DNA of 64,000 bases from JAKLIX01 sp964605655 (GTDB lineage: Bacteria; Bacteroidota; Bacteroidia; Bacteroidales; CAIXZF01), in NCBI GenBank assembly GCA_964605655.1, contig CAZSDK010000019.1, positions 1-64,000 of the forward strand. The letters run 5' to 3'. Within the stretch, counting starts at the first letter, position 1. Each line of letters starts with the position of its first letter. The notes under the pieces are model-generated. The model made no database searches and was not told the DNA's origin. It worked only from the letters and a program-made list of their open reading frames with translations. A program made the translations under genes and the position numbers. Below, in pieces: positions 25,093-33,602 of this stretch.

Positions 25093-25788
25093 ATGATGAA
25101 GACCTATTTCAAGGATCTGACCGGGATCTTCTTCCCTCGCCTCTGTCCGGGATGTGGCAGATCGCTCCTTTCTCATGAGGATGTGCTCTGCACAGGATGC
25201 TGGATGGAGCTTCCCAGGACCCGTTTTCATGAGGATCCTTCCAACCCGGTGAGCCAGACCTTCTGGGGGAGGGTCCCCCTGGTACAGGCTTCGGCTTTTC
25301 TGTATTATCTGAAGGGAAACCGCGTTCAAAGGCTGATCCATCAGCTAAAGTACAAGGGACAGAGGGAGTTGGGAAGCTTTCTCGGGGAGGAGTACGGGAC
25401 AGAGCTAAAAAAAATGGGAGGGCTCGACGGGGCGGACCTGATCATCCCTGTACCCCTGCATCCAAAGAAACAAAGGACCAGGGGTTATAACCAGAGTGAG
25501 CTGATTGCAGAAGGTCTCGGCAAGGGGTTGGGCATACCCGTGGAAGCAGGAATACTCATACGGAGAAAAGCCACCCAGACCCAGACCAGGAAAACCCGGT
25601 ACCGACGCTGGGAGAATGTGGAAGGGATGTTTGGGTTAAAGAATCCTGAGCGGCTGAGCGGTAAGTCGTTGATCCTGGTGGATGATGTGATCACCACCGG
25701 TGCGACCCTGGAAGCCTGTGCCAGGGAGTTACTGAAGGTAAAGGATGTGAAACTGAGCGTTGTGGCATTGGCCTATTCGGGCAAGTGA
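25093..25788 (+). CDS. comF: ComF family protein (phosphoribosyltransferase-like)
   Basis: The start at 25093 (MMKTYFKDLTGIFFPRLCPG) gives 231 residues; an ATG at 25045 is in frame but gives an atypical end. The N-terminus has a four-cysteine zinc site, CPGCGRSLLSHEDVLCTGCW. The middle has LIHQLKYKGQRELG and VPLHPKKQRTRGYNQSELIA. The phosphoribosyltransferase loop LILVDDVITTGATLEACA is near the end. ComF proteins act in uptake of transforming DNA or in its single-strand processing; many non-competent bacteria also carry one. It diverges from the ABC ATPase and converges on buk. Confidence 0.92.
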   Translation: MMKTYFKDLTGIFFPRLCPGCGRSLLSHEDVLCTGCWMELPRTRFHEDPSNPVSQTFWGRVPLVQASAFLYYLKGNRVQRLIHQLKYKGQRELGSFLGEEYGTELKKMGGLDGADLIIPVPLHPKKQRTRGYNQSELIAEGLGKGLGIPVEAGILIRRKATQTQTRKTRYRRWENVEGMFGLKNPERLSGKSLILVDDVITTGATLEACARELLKVKDVKLSVVALAYSGK

Positions 25789-25796
25789 TCTTTTTG

Positions 25797-26870
25797 TCAG
25801 TATTCTTTGGGAATGGCTTCACCAGTAAGCACGCGAAGGCCGCTCATGGCCAGGGCCCACATTTCGTCTTCCCCCGGGAAGATATGCACAGGAGCCATCC
25901 AGCTCACCCTTTCGGTGATCAGGCCCGCGAAGGCTTTGCTGTGTGCAATTCCTCCTGTGATGAGTATGGCGTCGATCTTTCCTTTGAGCACCGTGGCCAT
26001 GGCTCCCACCCATTTGGACACCTGGTAGGCCATGGCTTCAAAGATCAGCCTGGCCCGGACATCGCCCTTTTCAATGTTCTGTTCCACCTGGGCACAGTCG
26101 TTAGTGCCCAGAAAGGCTACCATGCCTCCTTCCCCTTTCACCATCTTTTTAACTTGTGCCAAGGTATATTTACCTGAAAAACAAAGTTTTACAAGGTCAC
26201 CTGTGGGGAGGGTCCCACTTCTTTCCGGGGTGAAAGGCCCTTCACCGTCAAGGCCCTGGTTCACATCCACCACCTTTCCTTTCTTGTGGGCACCTATGGT
26301 GATGCCTCCTCCCAGGTGTACCACGATAAGGTTGAGGTCCTCATACTTTTGCTTTTTGGAGGAGGCATAGTTGCGTGCCACGGCTTTCTGGTTCAGGGCG
26401 TGGAAGATGGAAATCCTCTCGAATTCCGGATGTCCGGAGATGCGGGCAATGTCATCCAGTTCATCCACCACGATGGGATCGGTGATATACGCCTTGGCAT
26501 CTGGAAGAGAAAGGGCCAGGTCATGGGAGATCAAACCTCCCAGGTTGGAGGCATGTTCCCCCAGCGGACTGTGCAGGAGGTCCTGGATCATCTTCTTATT
26601 GACCTCATAGACACCTGATTCTATGGGTCTTAACAATCCACCCCTGCCCACGATCACTTTGATTTTATTCAGGTCTATAGAGGCATCTTCCAGTTCTCTC
26701 AGGATGATCTCTTTACGGAACCGGAACTGGTCGGTGATCTTCTCAAATTTCTCGATTTCGGCGGCAGAATGACGGATGGTTTTCACCAGAACAGGATCGT
26801 AGTCTTTATAGACGGCGATTTTAGTCGAGGTTGAACCCGGGTTGATGGCAAGTATCCTTACCCCTTTCAT
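25797..26870 (-). CDS. buk: Butyrate kinase
   Basis: The 357-residue protein belongs to the acetokinase superfamily, with the N-terminal ILAINPGSTSTKIAVYKDY, the middle LIVVHLGGGITIGAHKKG and VDVNQGLDGEGPFTPERSG, and the C-terminal ILITGGIAHSKAF. Its length suits butyrate kinase rather than acetate kinase (about 400). It makes ATP and butyrate from butyryl phosphate, or runs backward on branched-chain acids. The ptb gene ends 21 bases upstream, so the pair forms an operon that ends a fermentation pathway. The rest of the butyryl-CoA pathway is not in this window. Confidence 0.95.
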   Translation of the reverse strand: MKGVRILAINPGSTSTKIAVYKDYDPVLVKTIRHSAAEIEKFEKITDQFRFRKEIILRELEDASIDLNKIKVIVGRGGLLRPIESGVYEVNKKMIQDLLHSPLGEHASNLGGLISHDLALSLPDAKAYITDPIVVDELDDIARISGHPEFERISIFHALNQKAVARNYASSKKQKYEDLNLIVVHLGGGITIGAHKKGKVVDVNQGLDGEGPFTPERSGTLPTGDLVKLCFSGKYTLAQVKKMVKGEGGMVAFLGTNDCAQVEQNIEKGDVRARLIFEAMAYQVSKWVGAMATVLKGKIDAILITGGIAHSKAFAGLITERVSWMAPVHIFPGEDEMWALAMSGLRVLTGEAIPKEY

Positions 26871-26891
26871 AGAATGAGTGGTAGGTTGAGA

Positions 26892-27797
26892 TTATTTGCT
26901 TACCAGCGCAGCCAGGGCGATGGAGTAAAGTTTGGTCAGCATGGAGTCGCCCCTGGAGGAGAGTACGGCAGGCACCCTGGCACCGAAGACGAGGGCTCCG
27001 AGTTCTCCGCCGGCCAGCTTGGTGTTAGTCTTGTAGAAGACATTACCTGCTTCAATATTGGGAAACAGCATGCAGTCGGCATCACCGGCCACAGGGCTTG
27101 TCAGCTTCTTGATCTCTGCCGATTCCTTGTCCACGGCAACGTCCACTGCCAGGGGTCCGTCAACCAGAGCACCCTTGATCTGTCCGCGATCGGCCATCTT
27201 GGCAATGATAGCAGCATCGACGCAGGCCTGCATGCCGGCCAGCATCTGTTCCGTAGCGGCAATACAGGCTACTTTGGGTTTCTCGATACCCAGGGCATGG
27301 GCCGTCTGGATCAGGAAGTTGGTAAGGGCAATCTTTTGTTTCAGGTCCGGGGCGGGGATGATGGCTACATCACCACAGATGATGAGCTTGGGATAGTTGG
27401 GATTTTCAATCACACTCACATGGGTGAGGATGGCACCGGGGTCCATCAGGCCTTTTTCCTTATCCAGGATAGCCTTCATATAACGGTCGGTGCTGACCAG
27501 TCCTTTCATGAGAATGTCGCCTTCCCCCTGGTTGATCAATTCCACTGCCTTGGCAGCAGCCTTGATCTCATTGGCTTCCTGGACGATCCTGAAAATATTC
27601 ACATCGATGCCATGCTCCTGGCAGACACTCTTGATGGTCTCTGTATCACCCACCAGAGTGCCGGCAATCAAATCCCTTTTGATGGCCTCCGATACGGCTC
27701 CTATGGTATGTGAATCGTTGGCGTAAGCAGCGATCAGTCTTTTTTTCGGTTTTGCCTGTAAGGCAGTGAACATCTGGTCAAGTCTTGTGATAGTCAT
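26892..27797 (-). CDS. ptb: Phosphate butyryltransferase
   Basis: The 301-residue protein has the phosphotransacetylase-like fold (VSVIENPNYPKLIICGDVAI, GALVDGPLAVDVAVDKES, NIEAGNVFYKTNTKLAGGE, LGALVFGARVPAVLSSRGD). It converts butyryl-CoA and phosphate to butyryl phosphate, feeding butyrate kinase encoded just downstream. The linkage makes butyryl rather than acetyl the likely substrate, though phosphate acetyltransferase relatives share the fold. A -7 element lies upstream at 27859-27852. Confidence 0.94.
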   Translation of the reverse strand: MTITRLDQMFTALQAKPKKRLIAAYANDSHTIGAVSEAIKRDLIAGTLVGDTETIKSVCQEHGIDVNIFRIVQEANEIKAAAKAVELINQGEGDILMKGLVSTDRYMKAILDKEKGLMDPGAILTHVSVIENPNYPKLIICGDVAIIPAPDLKQKIALTNFLIQTAHALGIEKPKVACIAATEQMLAGMQACVDAAIIAKMADRGQIKGALVDGPLAVDVAVDKESAEIKKLTSPVAGDADCMLFPNIEAGNVFYKTNTKLAGGELGALVFGARVPAVLSSRGDSMLTKLYSIALAALVSK

Positions 27798-27851
27798 GGT
27801 AAAAGATTTTTCGTATTATAATAAGGGAAACGGATGCAACCGAAAGGAGCG

Positions 27852-27859
27852 CAAAATTA
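27852..27859 (-). promoter_or_regulatory. -7 element of the ptb-buk operon
   Basis: The minus strand reads TAATTTTG, 54 bases before the ptb start. No well-spaced TTG is seen. Confidence 0.4.
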
Positions 27860-27922
27860 AAAAATTTTGTCGACAATTAAGTGGTTATCAGCATAGAAAT
27901 CACAAAAAAAGAAGGGTGGAGG

Positions 27923-29194
27923 TCAGCGGGAATAAAACAGGATCATGTCGGAGATGGCCTTTTTACAGACAGGACAAAAGTTGTTGTACCTGCCTGAGAG
28001 CATGGTACAATCAAGGTAGGGCCGGTACACGCCTGTAGCCGAGTAACCACCTCCTTCAAAGACACCGATGACCCCTTCATACTTGTCATCTGCGGGTGTT
28101 GGTACAGGAGTTTCTTTTTTAACCTGGTCCTTCCATTTTTTGTTGAACTCTTTTAAGGTGGTCAGGTTGGGTTCCCAGGGCTCCACATTTTTCGGGTAAA
28201 AATCCTGCATGGCCACATCGGAAGTGTAATATTCATCTCCCAGTCCGGCTAAGGAATGCCCGAACTCATGGACCAGGACATAGGAAGAAAGGTTGTCGTC
28301 GCTGGTACACATGGCATAGGTGTTGTAAAAGCCGCCACCGCCGTACTTCTTATCGTTCACGATCACGATGATCTGGTCGTAGGGGGCGTTGGAGGCCAGG
28401 TGCCGTAAGGTCTTGTTGTCGGAGGTCGTCAGATAACGGTCGGTGTAAAAGGTCCAGAAATGGGAGTTGACGACCGTGGATTTCCACTCCTCCAGGCCCG
28501 GGTTGTCGGTACCGCTCTCCCTGCTGGGAGACTCCACCAGCCAGAAGTTTATCAGTTCTTTATTCTCGTTGAAAGGCTCACAATCCAGGATGTAATCCAT
28601 GAATCTTTTGGCATCTTTCCTGAATTTACCCATTTGTCTCTTGGTGTAGCCTTCGGCGATGAACACCACATCCAGCTTGTGGGAAGGGTCGCCCTGGTAG
28701 AGGAGCTGACGGGTATCACACTGAAAGGCGTTGTCTTTGGTTATCAGCACGTCTTCAGGATCGATGAAAAACGTCCACATGGGTTTCCAGATGTCATCGG
28801 TCATCCTGGAGCTGAACTCGACTTTGACCGTTGACCTGGGAAACGGCATCAACACGGTCTCGTGAAAGGCGCGGTTGTTCTTTTTAGCCTCATCAGTAGT
28901 CCTCCATTCCCCGAAAAGCGTGCAGTATGAGGTCTGGTAGATCAGTTCGCCGGTGGCAGAATCGTAGGCCTGGAATTTATAAGTGCCATAATCAAAAGGG
29001 TTGATCAGCATGGTTTTGGTCCGGTCCCATACCGGCTCCCGGATGAGCTCATCCAAAGCATAATATTCGTTATTGGCATTTCCCGAATGGATATAGTCGA
29101 TGCGTAGGGTCTTGTTATGAAAAAGATCATGGAAGTTCCCGGCAGAAGCACCCAGAAAGGTTACGGATAAAAGGAAGAAAAATATTTGACGCAT
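27923..29194 (-). CDS. Secreted peptidase of the M64 (IgA peptidase-like) family
   Basis: The ATG at 29194 gives 423 residues with a signal peptide, MRQIFFFLLSVTFLGASAG. The frame is open 47 codons further upstream, but that part lacks protein-like features. The zinc motif HEFGHSLAGLGDEYY is clear, preceded by VVFIAEGYTKRQMGKFRKDA, VESPSRESGTDNPGLE and IVIVNDKKYGGGGFYN. The end has a Cys pair (YNNFCPVCKKAISDMILF). M64 peptidases include the Clostridium ramosum IgA peptidase; in Bacteroidota most are uncharacterised secreted or periplasmic proteins, so IgA cleavage is not implied. It stands alone. Confidence 0.93.
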   Translation of the reverse strand: MRQIFFFLLSVTFLGASAGNFHDLFHNKTLRIDYIHSGNANNEYYALDELIREPVWDRTKTMLINPFDYGTYKFQAYDSATGELIYQTSYCTLFGEWRTTDEAKKNNRAFHETVLMPFPRSTVKVEFSSRMTDDIWKPMWTFFIDPEDVLITKDNAFQCDTRQLLYQGDPSHKLDVVFIAEGYTKRQMGKFRKDAKRFMDYILDCEPFNENKELINFWLVESPSRESGTDNPGLEEWKSTVVNSHFWTFYTDRYLTTSDNKTLRHLASNAPYDQIIVIVNDKKYGGGGFYNTYAMCTSDDNLSSYVLVHEFGHSLAGLGDEYYTSDVAMQDFYPKNVEPWEPNLTTLKEFNKKWKDQVKKETPVPTPADDKYEGVIGVFEGGGYSATGVYRPYLDCTMLSGRYNNFCPVCKKAISDMILFYSR

Positions 29195-29359
29195 GGCAAT
29201 GAAGGAATTAATAAAAAGACCCTGTTCCAGGTCTTGTTCGGCCGGTGAAAATAAAAAAAATATTTCAATGGTGAGTAGCTGTATCACATGAAACAAGCCA
29301 TAATCCAAACGTATGCAGAGACCTGTATGATTCATTGATTATTGGGGACTTACATAAAA

Positions 29360-29391
29360 TTTGGCAGATTAAAATACTATTCCTATTTTTG
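29360..29391 (+). promoter_or_regulatory. Promoter of tnaA
   Basis: TTTG at 29360-29363 and TATTTTTG at 29384-29391 with a 20-base spacer match the Bacteroidota -33/-7 consensus closely. Transcription would start near 29397, leaving a leader of about 143 bases before tnaA. The remainder of the gap, 29195-29359, shows nothing clear. Confidence 0.75.
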
Positions 29392-29407
29392 TACTATAAA
29401 CTCCTTT

Positions 29408-29488
29408 ATGAAGAGCCTCCCATCATTCTGTGCGATAAAGAAGTTTCTCTTTCTGAATATCAAGAAAAGGGATTCCCATTCCCTGTAG
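29408..29488 (+). CDS. Candidate 26-residue leader peptide of tnaA
   Basis: An ATG about 11 bases after the predicted transcription start opens 26 codons, MKSLPSFCAIKKFLFLNI and then KKRDSHSL, ending with TAG at 29486-29488. The stop lies inside the 3' side of a hairpin (29460-29496). In E. coli tna, the TnaC leader controls transcription by stalling at its stop. Here there is no Trp codon and no similarity to TnaC, so a leader role is inferred only from position. Confidence 0.35.
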   Translation: MKSLPSFCAIKKFLFLNIKKRDSHSL

Positions 29489-29511
29489 TTTCTTGAGCCC
29501 TCCCGCTTTTT
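29460..29511 (+). promoter_or_regulatory. Hairpin in the tnaA leader, attenuator-like
   Basis: TCAAGAAAAGGGA (29460-29472) pairs with TCCCT (29480-29484) and TTTCTTGA (29489-29496); the only interruption in 13 pairs is GTAG (29485-29488), which is where the leader frame stops. A run of five T (29507-29511) follows ten bases later. It resembles a terminator that a ribosome on the leader frame could disrupt. Confidence 0.5.
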
Positions 29512-29539
29512 CAACAGTATTATAAACGAATACGGAGTA

Positions 29540-30919
29540 ATGATGGAATTACCTTTTGCTGAATCGTACAAAATAAAGATGGTAGAGTCAATCCACCGCA
29601 GTTCAAGACCAGAACGGGAACAGTGGATGAAAGAAGCGAAATACAACCTGTTCAACCTGGGCAGTGACAAGGTCTATATCGACCTCCTCACCGATTCGGG
29701 TACCGGTGCCATGAGCGACAAGCAGTGGTCGGAGATGATGGTGGGGGATGAAAGCTATGCAGGGGCATCCTCCTATTATAAACTGAAATCAGCCATTCAG
29801 AATTTACTGGGCTTCGAGTATTTTCTGCCGGTACACCAGGGCAGGGCTGCAGAGAATGTTCTTTTCAGCGTGCTGATCAAAGAAGGTGATTTTCTTCCCG
29901 GAAACTCACATTTCGACACCACCAAAGGACATATCGAATTCAGGAAAGCCATCCCCGTGGACTGTACCATCGATGAGGCTTTCATCACTGCCCTGGACCA
30001 TCCTTTCAAAGGCAACGTTGATATAGGAAAGCTTGAAGATTTCCTGAAGAAGACTCCTGCTGAAAAAGTGCCGGCGGTCATCATCACTGTCACCTGTAAT
30101 ACTTCAGGCGGACAGCCGGTGTCGATGCAGAATCTCAGGGAGATCAGCCAGGTGGCCCGAAAGTATGGGATCCCCGTGGTGTACGATTCGGCCCGCTTTG
30201 CTGAAAATGCCTATTTCATCAAGATGAGGGAGGAAGGATATGGTGAGAAAACCATCGATGAGATCGTGAAGGAGATGTTCTCTTACGCTGATGCCATGAC
30301 CATGAGCAGCAAGAAGGACGCCATCGTCAACATGGGCGGTTTTATTGCCATGAGGGACAGGGAGATCTTTCGAAAGGCGAGTGTTTATAACATTCTTTTT
30401 GAAGGATATATCACCTATGGAGGAATGTCGGGAAGAGATATGAATGCCCTGGCACAGGGATTATATGAAGGCACCCGCTTCGATTACCTGGATACCAGGA
30501 TCAAGCAGGTGGCCTACCTGGGAGAACGTCTCAAATCTATGGGAATCCACTGTCAGGAGCCTTTTGGAGGCCATGCCATTTTTGTGGATGCCGTTCACTT
30601 TCTGCCGAATGTCCCCAGGGAACAGTATGTGGCCCAGACACTTGCCGTGGAACTATACCTGGAATCCGGAGTCAGGGGTGTCGAAATCGGGACCCTGCTG
30701 GCCGACAGAGACCCTGTAACACATGAAGACCGTTTCCCGACCCTGGAATTCCTTCGCCTGGCCATACCCAGAAGGGTTTACACCAACAACCACATGGACT
30801 ATATCGCCGTGGCACTCGGTAATGTATTTGAACGCAGGAACGAGATCAGGAAAGGTTTTAAGATCTTATACGAAGCCCCGATCCTGAGGCATTTTACCGT
30901 GGAGCTGGAGAGGATGTAA
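29540..30919 (+). CDS. tnaA: Tryptophanase (tryptophan indole-lyase)
   Basis: The 459-residue PLP enzyme splits tryptophan into indole, pyruvate and ammonia. The PLP lysine is in TMSSKKDAIVNMGG. Other family blocks are LTDSGTGAMSDKQW, VHQGRAAENVLF, ITVTCNTSGGQPVS and YDSARFAENAYF. Tyrosine phenol-lyase is closely related; there an Arg (SMERG) binds the phenol ring, whereas this protein has GVEIGTLLADRDP, like tryptophanases, and ends LRHFTVELERM like TnaA. A promoter and a hairpin leader lie upstream. queD follows 11 bases after the stop and may be cotranscribed. The ATG at 29540 is followed directly by a second ATG. Confidence 0.93.
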   Translation: MMELPFAESYKIKMVESIHRSSRPEREQWMKEAKYNLFNLGSDKVYIDLLTDSGTGAMSDKQWSEMMVGDESYAGASSYYKLKSAIQNLLGFEYFLPVHQGRAAENVLFSVLIKEGDFLPGNSHFDTTKGHIEFRKAIPVDCTIDEAFITALDHPFKGNVDIGKLEDFLKKTPAEKVPAVIITVTCNTSGGQPVSMQNLREISQVARKYGIPVVYDSARFAENAYFIKMREEGYGEKTIDEIVKEMFSYADAMTMSSKKDAIVNMGGFIAMRDREIFRKASVYNILFEGYITYGGMSGRDMNALAQGLYEGTRFDYLDTRIKQVAYLGERLKSMGIHCQEPFGGHAIFVDAVHFLPNVPREQYVAQTLAVELYLESGVRGVEIGTLLADRDPVTHEDRFPTLEFLRLAIPRRVYTNNHMDYIAVALGNVFERRNEIRKGFKILYEAPILRHFTVELERM

Positions 30920-30929
30920 AATACTGGAC

Positions 30930-31379
30930 ATGAGTTCTGTACGAATTACCAAGGAATTCAGCTTCGAGATGGCCCACGCCCTGGATGGTCATGACGGCCC
31001 CTGCCGCTTCATTCACGGGCATTCCTACCTGCTTTCCGTGACTATCCTTGGAATTCCCAGTCCTGACGAAACCTCTCCAAAACTGGGCATGCTGATGGAT
31101 TTCAGCGACCTCAAGGCTATCATCAGGAAACAGATCCTTGACCTCTTCGACCATGCCCTGGTGCTTAAAAACAACAACCAGATCCAGAACCGTCCCTCGG
31201 CCTCTGCTCTGTTCGAACGTACCCTGTGGGTGGAGTACCAGCCTACCAGCGAAAACCTTCTCCTTGACTTTGTAAAGAGAATCAGGCCCTTCCTTCCTGA
31301 AGGCGTGATGCTTCATTCCATGAAACTCAGAGAAACGGCGACCTCTTACGCGGAATGGTTTGCTGAGGACAACAGGTAA
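30930..31379 (+). CDS. queD: 6-carboxytetrahydropterin synthase-like protein (QueD family)
   Basis: The 149-residue protein has the zinc and catalytic pattern of the PTPS/QueD family: FSFEMAHAL (His), GPCRFIHGHSY (Cys plus two His), a C-terminal PTSENLLLDF (Glu) and LRETATSYAEWF. QueD makes 6-carboxytetrahydropterin from dihydroneopterin triphosphate for queuosine. It is a little longer than E. coli QueD (about 120), so a different pterin reaction cannot be excluded. It follows tnaA by 10 bases; its end overlaps the end of the convergent hydrolase gene by 34 bases. Confidence 0.88.
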   Translation: MSSVRITKEFSFEMAHALDGHDGPCRFIHGHSYLLSVTILGIPSPDETSPKLGMLMDFSDLKAIIRKQILDLFDHALVLKNNNQIQNRPSASALFERTLWVEYQPTSENLLLDFVKRIRPFLPEGVMLHSMKLRETATSYAEWFAEDNR

Positions 31380-32149
31380 CAGCTTTCCGTAAAATTCTTG
31401 ACCGCCAGAAGGGTGATATCCCTGGCTTCTAGGAAACCCATGTGAGCTGTATTACCCAATACCACTACCTCTGAATGAGTGCTGAGCATTGCTTGTTGCA
31501 TCACCTGGTTAAAGGAGATCTTACCGTCGAGCTTCCCCGCGATAAACAACACGGGGACCCTGGCTTCCGTCAGCACCTCCGTTCTTGTGGAGCGGCGTTT
31601 CATGCCTTCCAGGGCGGCGATCAGGCTCTCCGGACTGATATGTTCCGCTTCCGACTGTATCTTCAGAATTTGCTCGTGAAATGTCTCCCGGTGATGGGGG
31701 GTGAACAGCTCCGGAATGAACTGGTTGAGGAAGTTCATCCTGTTCTTTCGTATCACTTCGATGGTACGGTCGCGGTTGGTCTTTGCCTCTTTGGTGTCGG
31801 CCTCCGCCTGGGAATGAAACAGGCCGAAACCTCTCAACATTGTAGAATATTTCGAGGCAAAACTGAGAGTGACATATCCTCCCATCGAATGGCCTATCAT
31901 GACACATTTCCTTATTTTCAGGGCCGTGAGCACAGCCTTTACCTCCTCCGCCATCATCTCCATGGTGTGGATCTTGCCCAGCACAGGGCTCTTCCCATGA
32001 CCCGGCAGGTCGATCCTAACCACTCTGAAAACCTTTTTCAGTTGGCGGGTGAAATCATCCCAAATTCCCATATTCTCGGTAAAACCGTGTAAGAGGACCA
32101 GCACAGGTCCGCTGCCTTCATCTTTGTAATGTAAAATCCTCTTTTCCAT
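31346..32149 (-). CDS. Alpha/beta hydrolase
   Basis: The 267-residue protein has the fold's landmarks: oxyanion LLHGFTENMGIWDDF, RIDLPGHGKS, the nucleophile elbow MIGHSMGGYVTL (Ser near 95), VLFIAGKLDGKI (Asp) and VVLGNTAHMGFLEA (His). No signal peptide is visible. The substrate is unknown; MenH-like or esterase-like relatives share this layout. The gene starts 15 bases after the stop of the upstream aminopeptidase gene, so the two are one transcript. Its 3' end overlaps the 3' end of queD on the other strand. Confidence 0.9.
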   Translation of the reverse strand: MEKRILHYKDEGSGPVLVLLHGFTENMGIWDDFTRQLKKVFRVVRIDLPGHGKSPVLGKIHTMEMMAEEVKAVLTALKIRKCVMIGHSMGGYVTLSFASKYSTMLRGFGLFHSQAEADTKEAKTNRDRTIEVIRKNRMNFLNQFIPELFTPHHRETFHEQILKIQSEAEHISPESLIAALEGMKRRSTRTEVLTEARVPVLFIAGKLDGKISFNQVMQQAMLSTHSEVVVLGNTAHMGFLEARDITLLAVKNFTESCYLLSSANHSA

Positions 32150-32164
32150 CGAAGTGATTCACCG

Positions 32165-33457
32165 TTAACGTTTTCTCATAAGGTCTTCTATATCCTTAAC
32201 ATTCAGTGGAATAGACGACATCAGGTCCACTGGGCCGTTTTCCGTGACCAGGATGTCATTTTCAATTCTGATACCCAGGTTCTCTTCCGGGATGTACATG
32301 CCCGGCTCACAGGTGAATACCATGCCCGGTTCGAATACCGTCTGTTTGAACCCGACATCATGAACGTCGAGACCCATATAATGGGTGGTGCCATGGGGAT
32401 AGTACCTGAAAAACAAAGGTTTGGAGGGATCCTGGTTTTTGACGTCCTCTTCTGTGAATAATCCCAGTCCGATCATTTCTTTTTCCATCAATTGACATAC
32501 TTCCTTATGGTAAGCATCGATGGTGGTCCCCGGCACCAGCATGGAGATGGCCTGCTTCATCACCCGCAGTATGCTTTCGTACACCTGTTTCTGCCTTGGG
32601 TTGAAGATGCCATTCACCGGAAGGGTGCGGCTCAGGTCGCTCGAATAATTGGCATATTCCGCACCGAAATCGAGCAGTAGGAGATCCCCGTCGTGGCATT
32701 CACGGTTGTTCTCGACATAATGGAGCACGCAGGCGCTGCCCCCGCAGGCGATGATCGGGCTGTAAGCATGTCCGTCGCTGCGGTTCCTGATGAACTCATG
32801 GGTGATCTCCGCCTCCACCTCATACTCCATTACACCAGGCCGTAAAAAGCGTGCTACCCTAAGGAAAGCCTTTTCAGTAATGCCAATGGCTTCTTTAATG
32901 AGCCCGATTTCAATAGGTTGCTTAATGGCCCTCAGCCTGCGCAGGACGGGAGCCGAACGATGATAACAATGAAACGGGTACTGCTGCATCAACTCTTTCC
33001 CCATGCGAAGTTCCCTGTAATTCAGGTCTGTACTGAAACGTATATTCTCGTTGGAATTCAGGTACACATGATCGGCATTGGCCATGAGCTCCTTCATCAC
33101 ATTTTGATAGCTGTCGAGCCATAGGACCGTGCCTATCCCTGAAATGCCGGTAGCTTCTTCCTTGGTGTATTTATGACCTTCCCAAACGGCTATCAGTTCG
33201 CTGGTCTCCCGAAGGAACAAGACTTCCCGGTACTTTTCCAACTTGCAGTCGGGGTACAATACCAGGATAGACTGTTCCTGGTCGATCCCGCTGAGATAAA
33301 AAAGGTCGGCATTCTGCCTGAAAAGGAAGGTCTGGTCCCCGCTTCGGGGCATCTCATCATTGGAAAAAAACACAGCCACCGAATTGGGTTCCAGGTGGGC
33401 GGTAAAACGCCTTCTGTTTTCTGTAAATAATTGAGGATCAATGGGAAGGTACTTCAT
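32165..33457 (-). CDS. pepP: Xaa-Pro aminopeptidase (M24B, PepP type)
   Basis: The 430-residue protein has an N-terminal AMP_N domain (RRRFTAHLEPNSVAVFFSN) and a C-terminal pita-bread metallopeptidase domain. The metal ligands are visible in LLLDFGAEYANYSSDLSRTL (two Asp), HGTTHYMGLDVHD (His), FEPGMVFTCEPGMY (Glu) and LGIRIENDILVT (Glu). It removes N-terminal residues next to proline. It is cytoplasmic. It is the first gene of a two-gene operon with the alpha/beta hydrolase and diverges from the cytochrome b gene. Confidence 0.94.
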   Translation of the reverse strand: MKYLPIDPQLFTENRRRFTAHLEPNSVAVFFSNDEMPRSGDQTFLFRQNADLFYLSGIDQEQSILVLYPDCKLEKYREVLFLRETSELIAVWEGHKYTKEEATGISGIGTVLWLDSYQNVMKELMANADHVYLNSNENIRFSTDLNYRELRMGKELMQQYPFHCYHRSAPVLRRLRAIKQPIEIGLIKEAIGITEKAFLRVARFLRPGVMEYEVEAEITHEFIRNRSDGHAYSPIIACGGSACVLHYVENNRECHDGDLLLLDFGAEYANYSSDLSRTLPVNGIFNPRQKQVYESILRVMKQAISMLVPGTTIDAYHKEVCQLMEKEMIGLGLFTEEDVKNQDPSKPLFFRYYPHGTTHYMGLDVHDVGFKQTVFEPGMVFTCEPGMYIPEENLGIRIENDILVTENGPVDLMSSIPLNVKDIEDLMRKR

Positions 33458-33526
33458 ACGATTAATTATTTTCGGTGTTTATTAAAAAAAAAGCTACGTA
33501 TTCACGGAACGGGTAAGGTATTAAGT

Positions 33527-33534
33527 TACATTTG
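33527..33534 (+). promoter_or_regulatory. -7 element of the cytochrome b gene
   Basis: TACATTTG, 69 bases before the start of the cytochrome b gene, fits the -7 consensus. No TTG lies at the right distance upstream. Confidence 0.45.
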
Positions 33535-33602
33535 CTATTGGATTTACAAACCTAAGGTAAATTTTAGTCAACCCAACATCTACCCGAAATTAAGACGCAG
33601 CT

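Noticed and set aside
29540..30919. Tyrosine phenol-lyase
   Set aside because: The substrate-binding Arg region of that enzyme (SMERG) is replaced by GVEIG as in tryptophanases, and the C-terminus matches TnaA.
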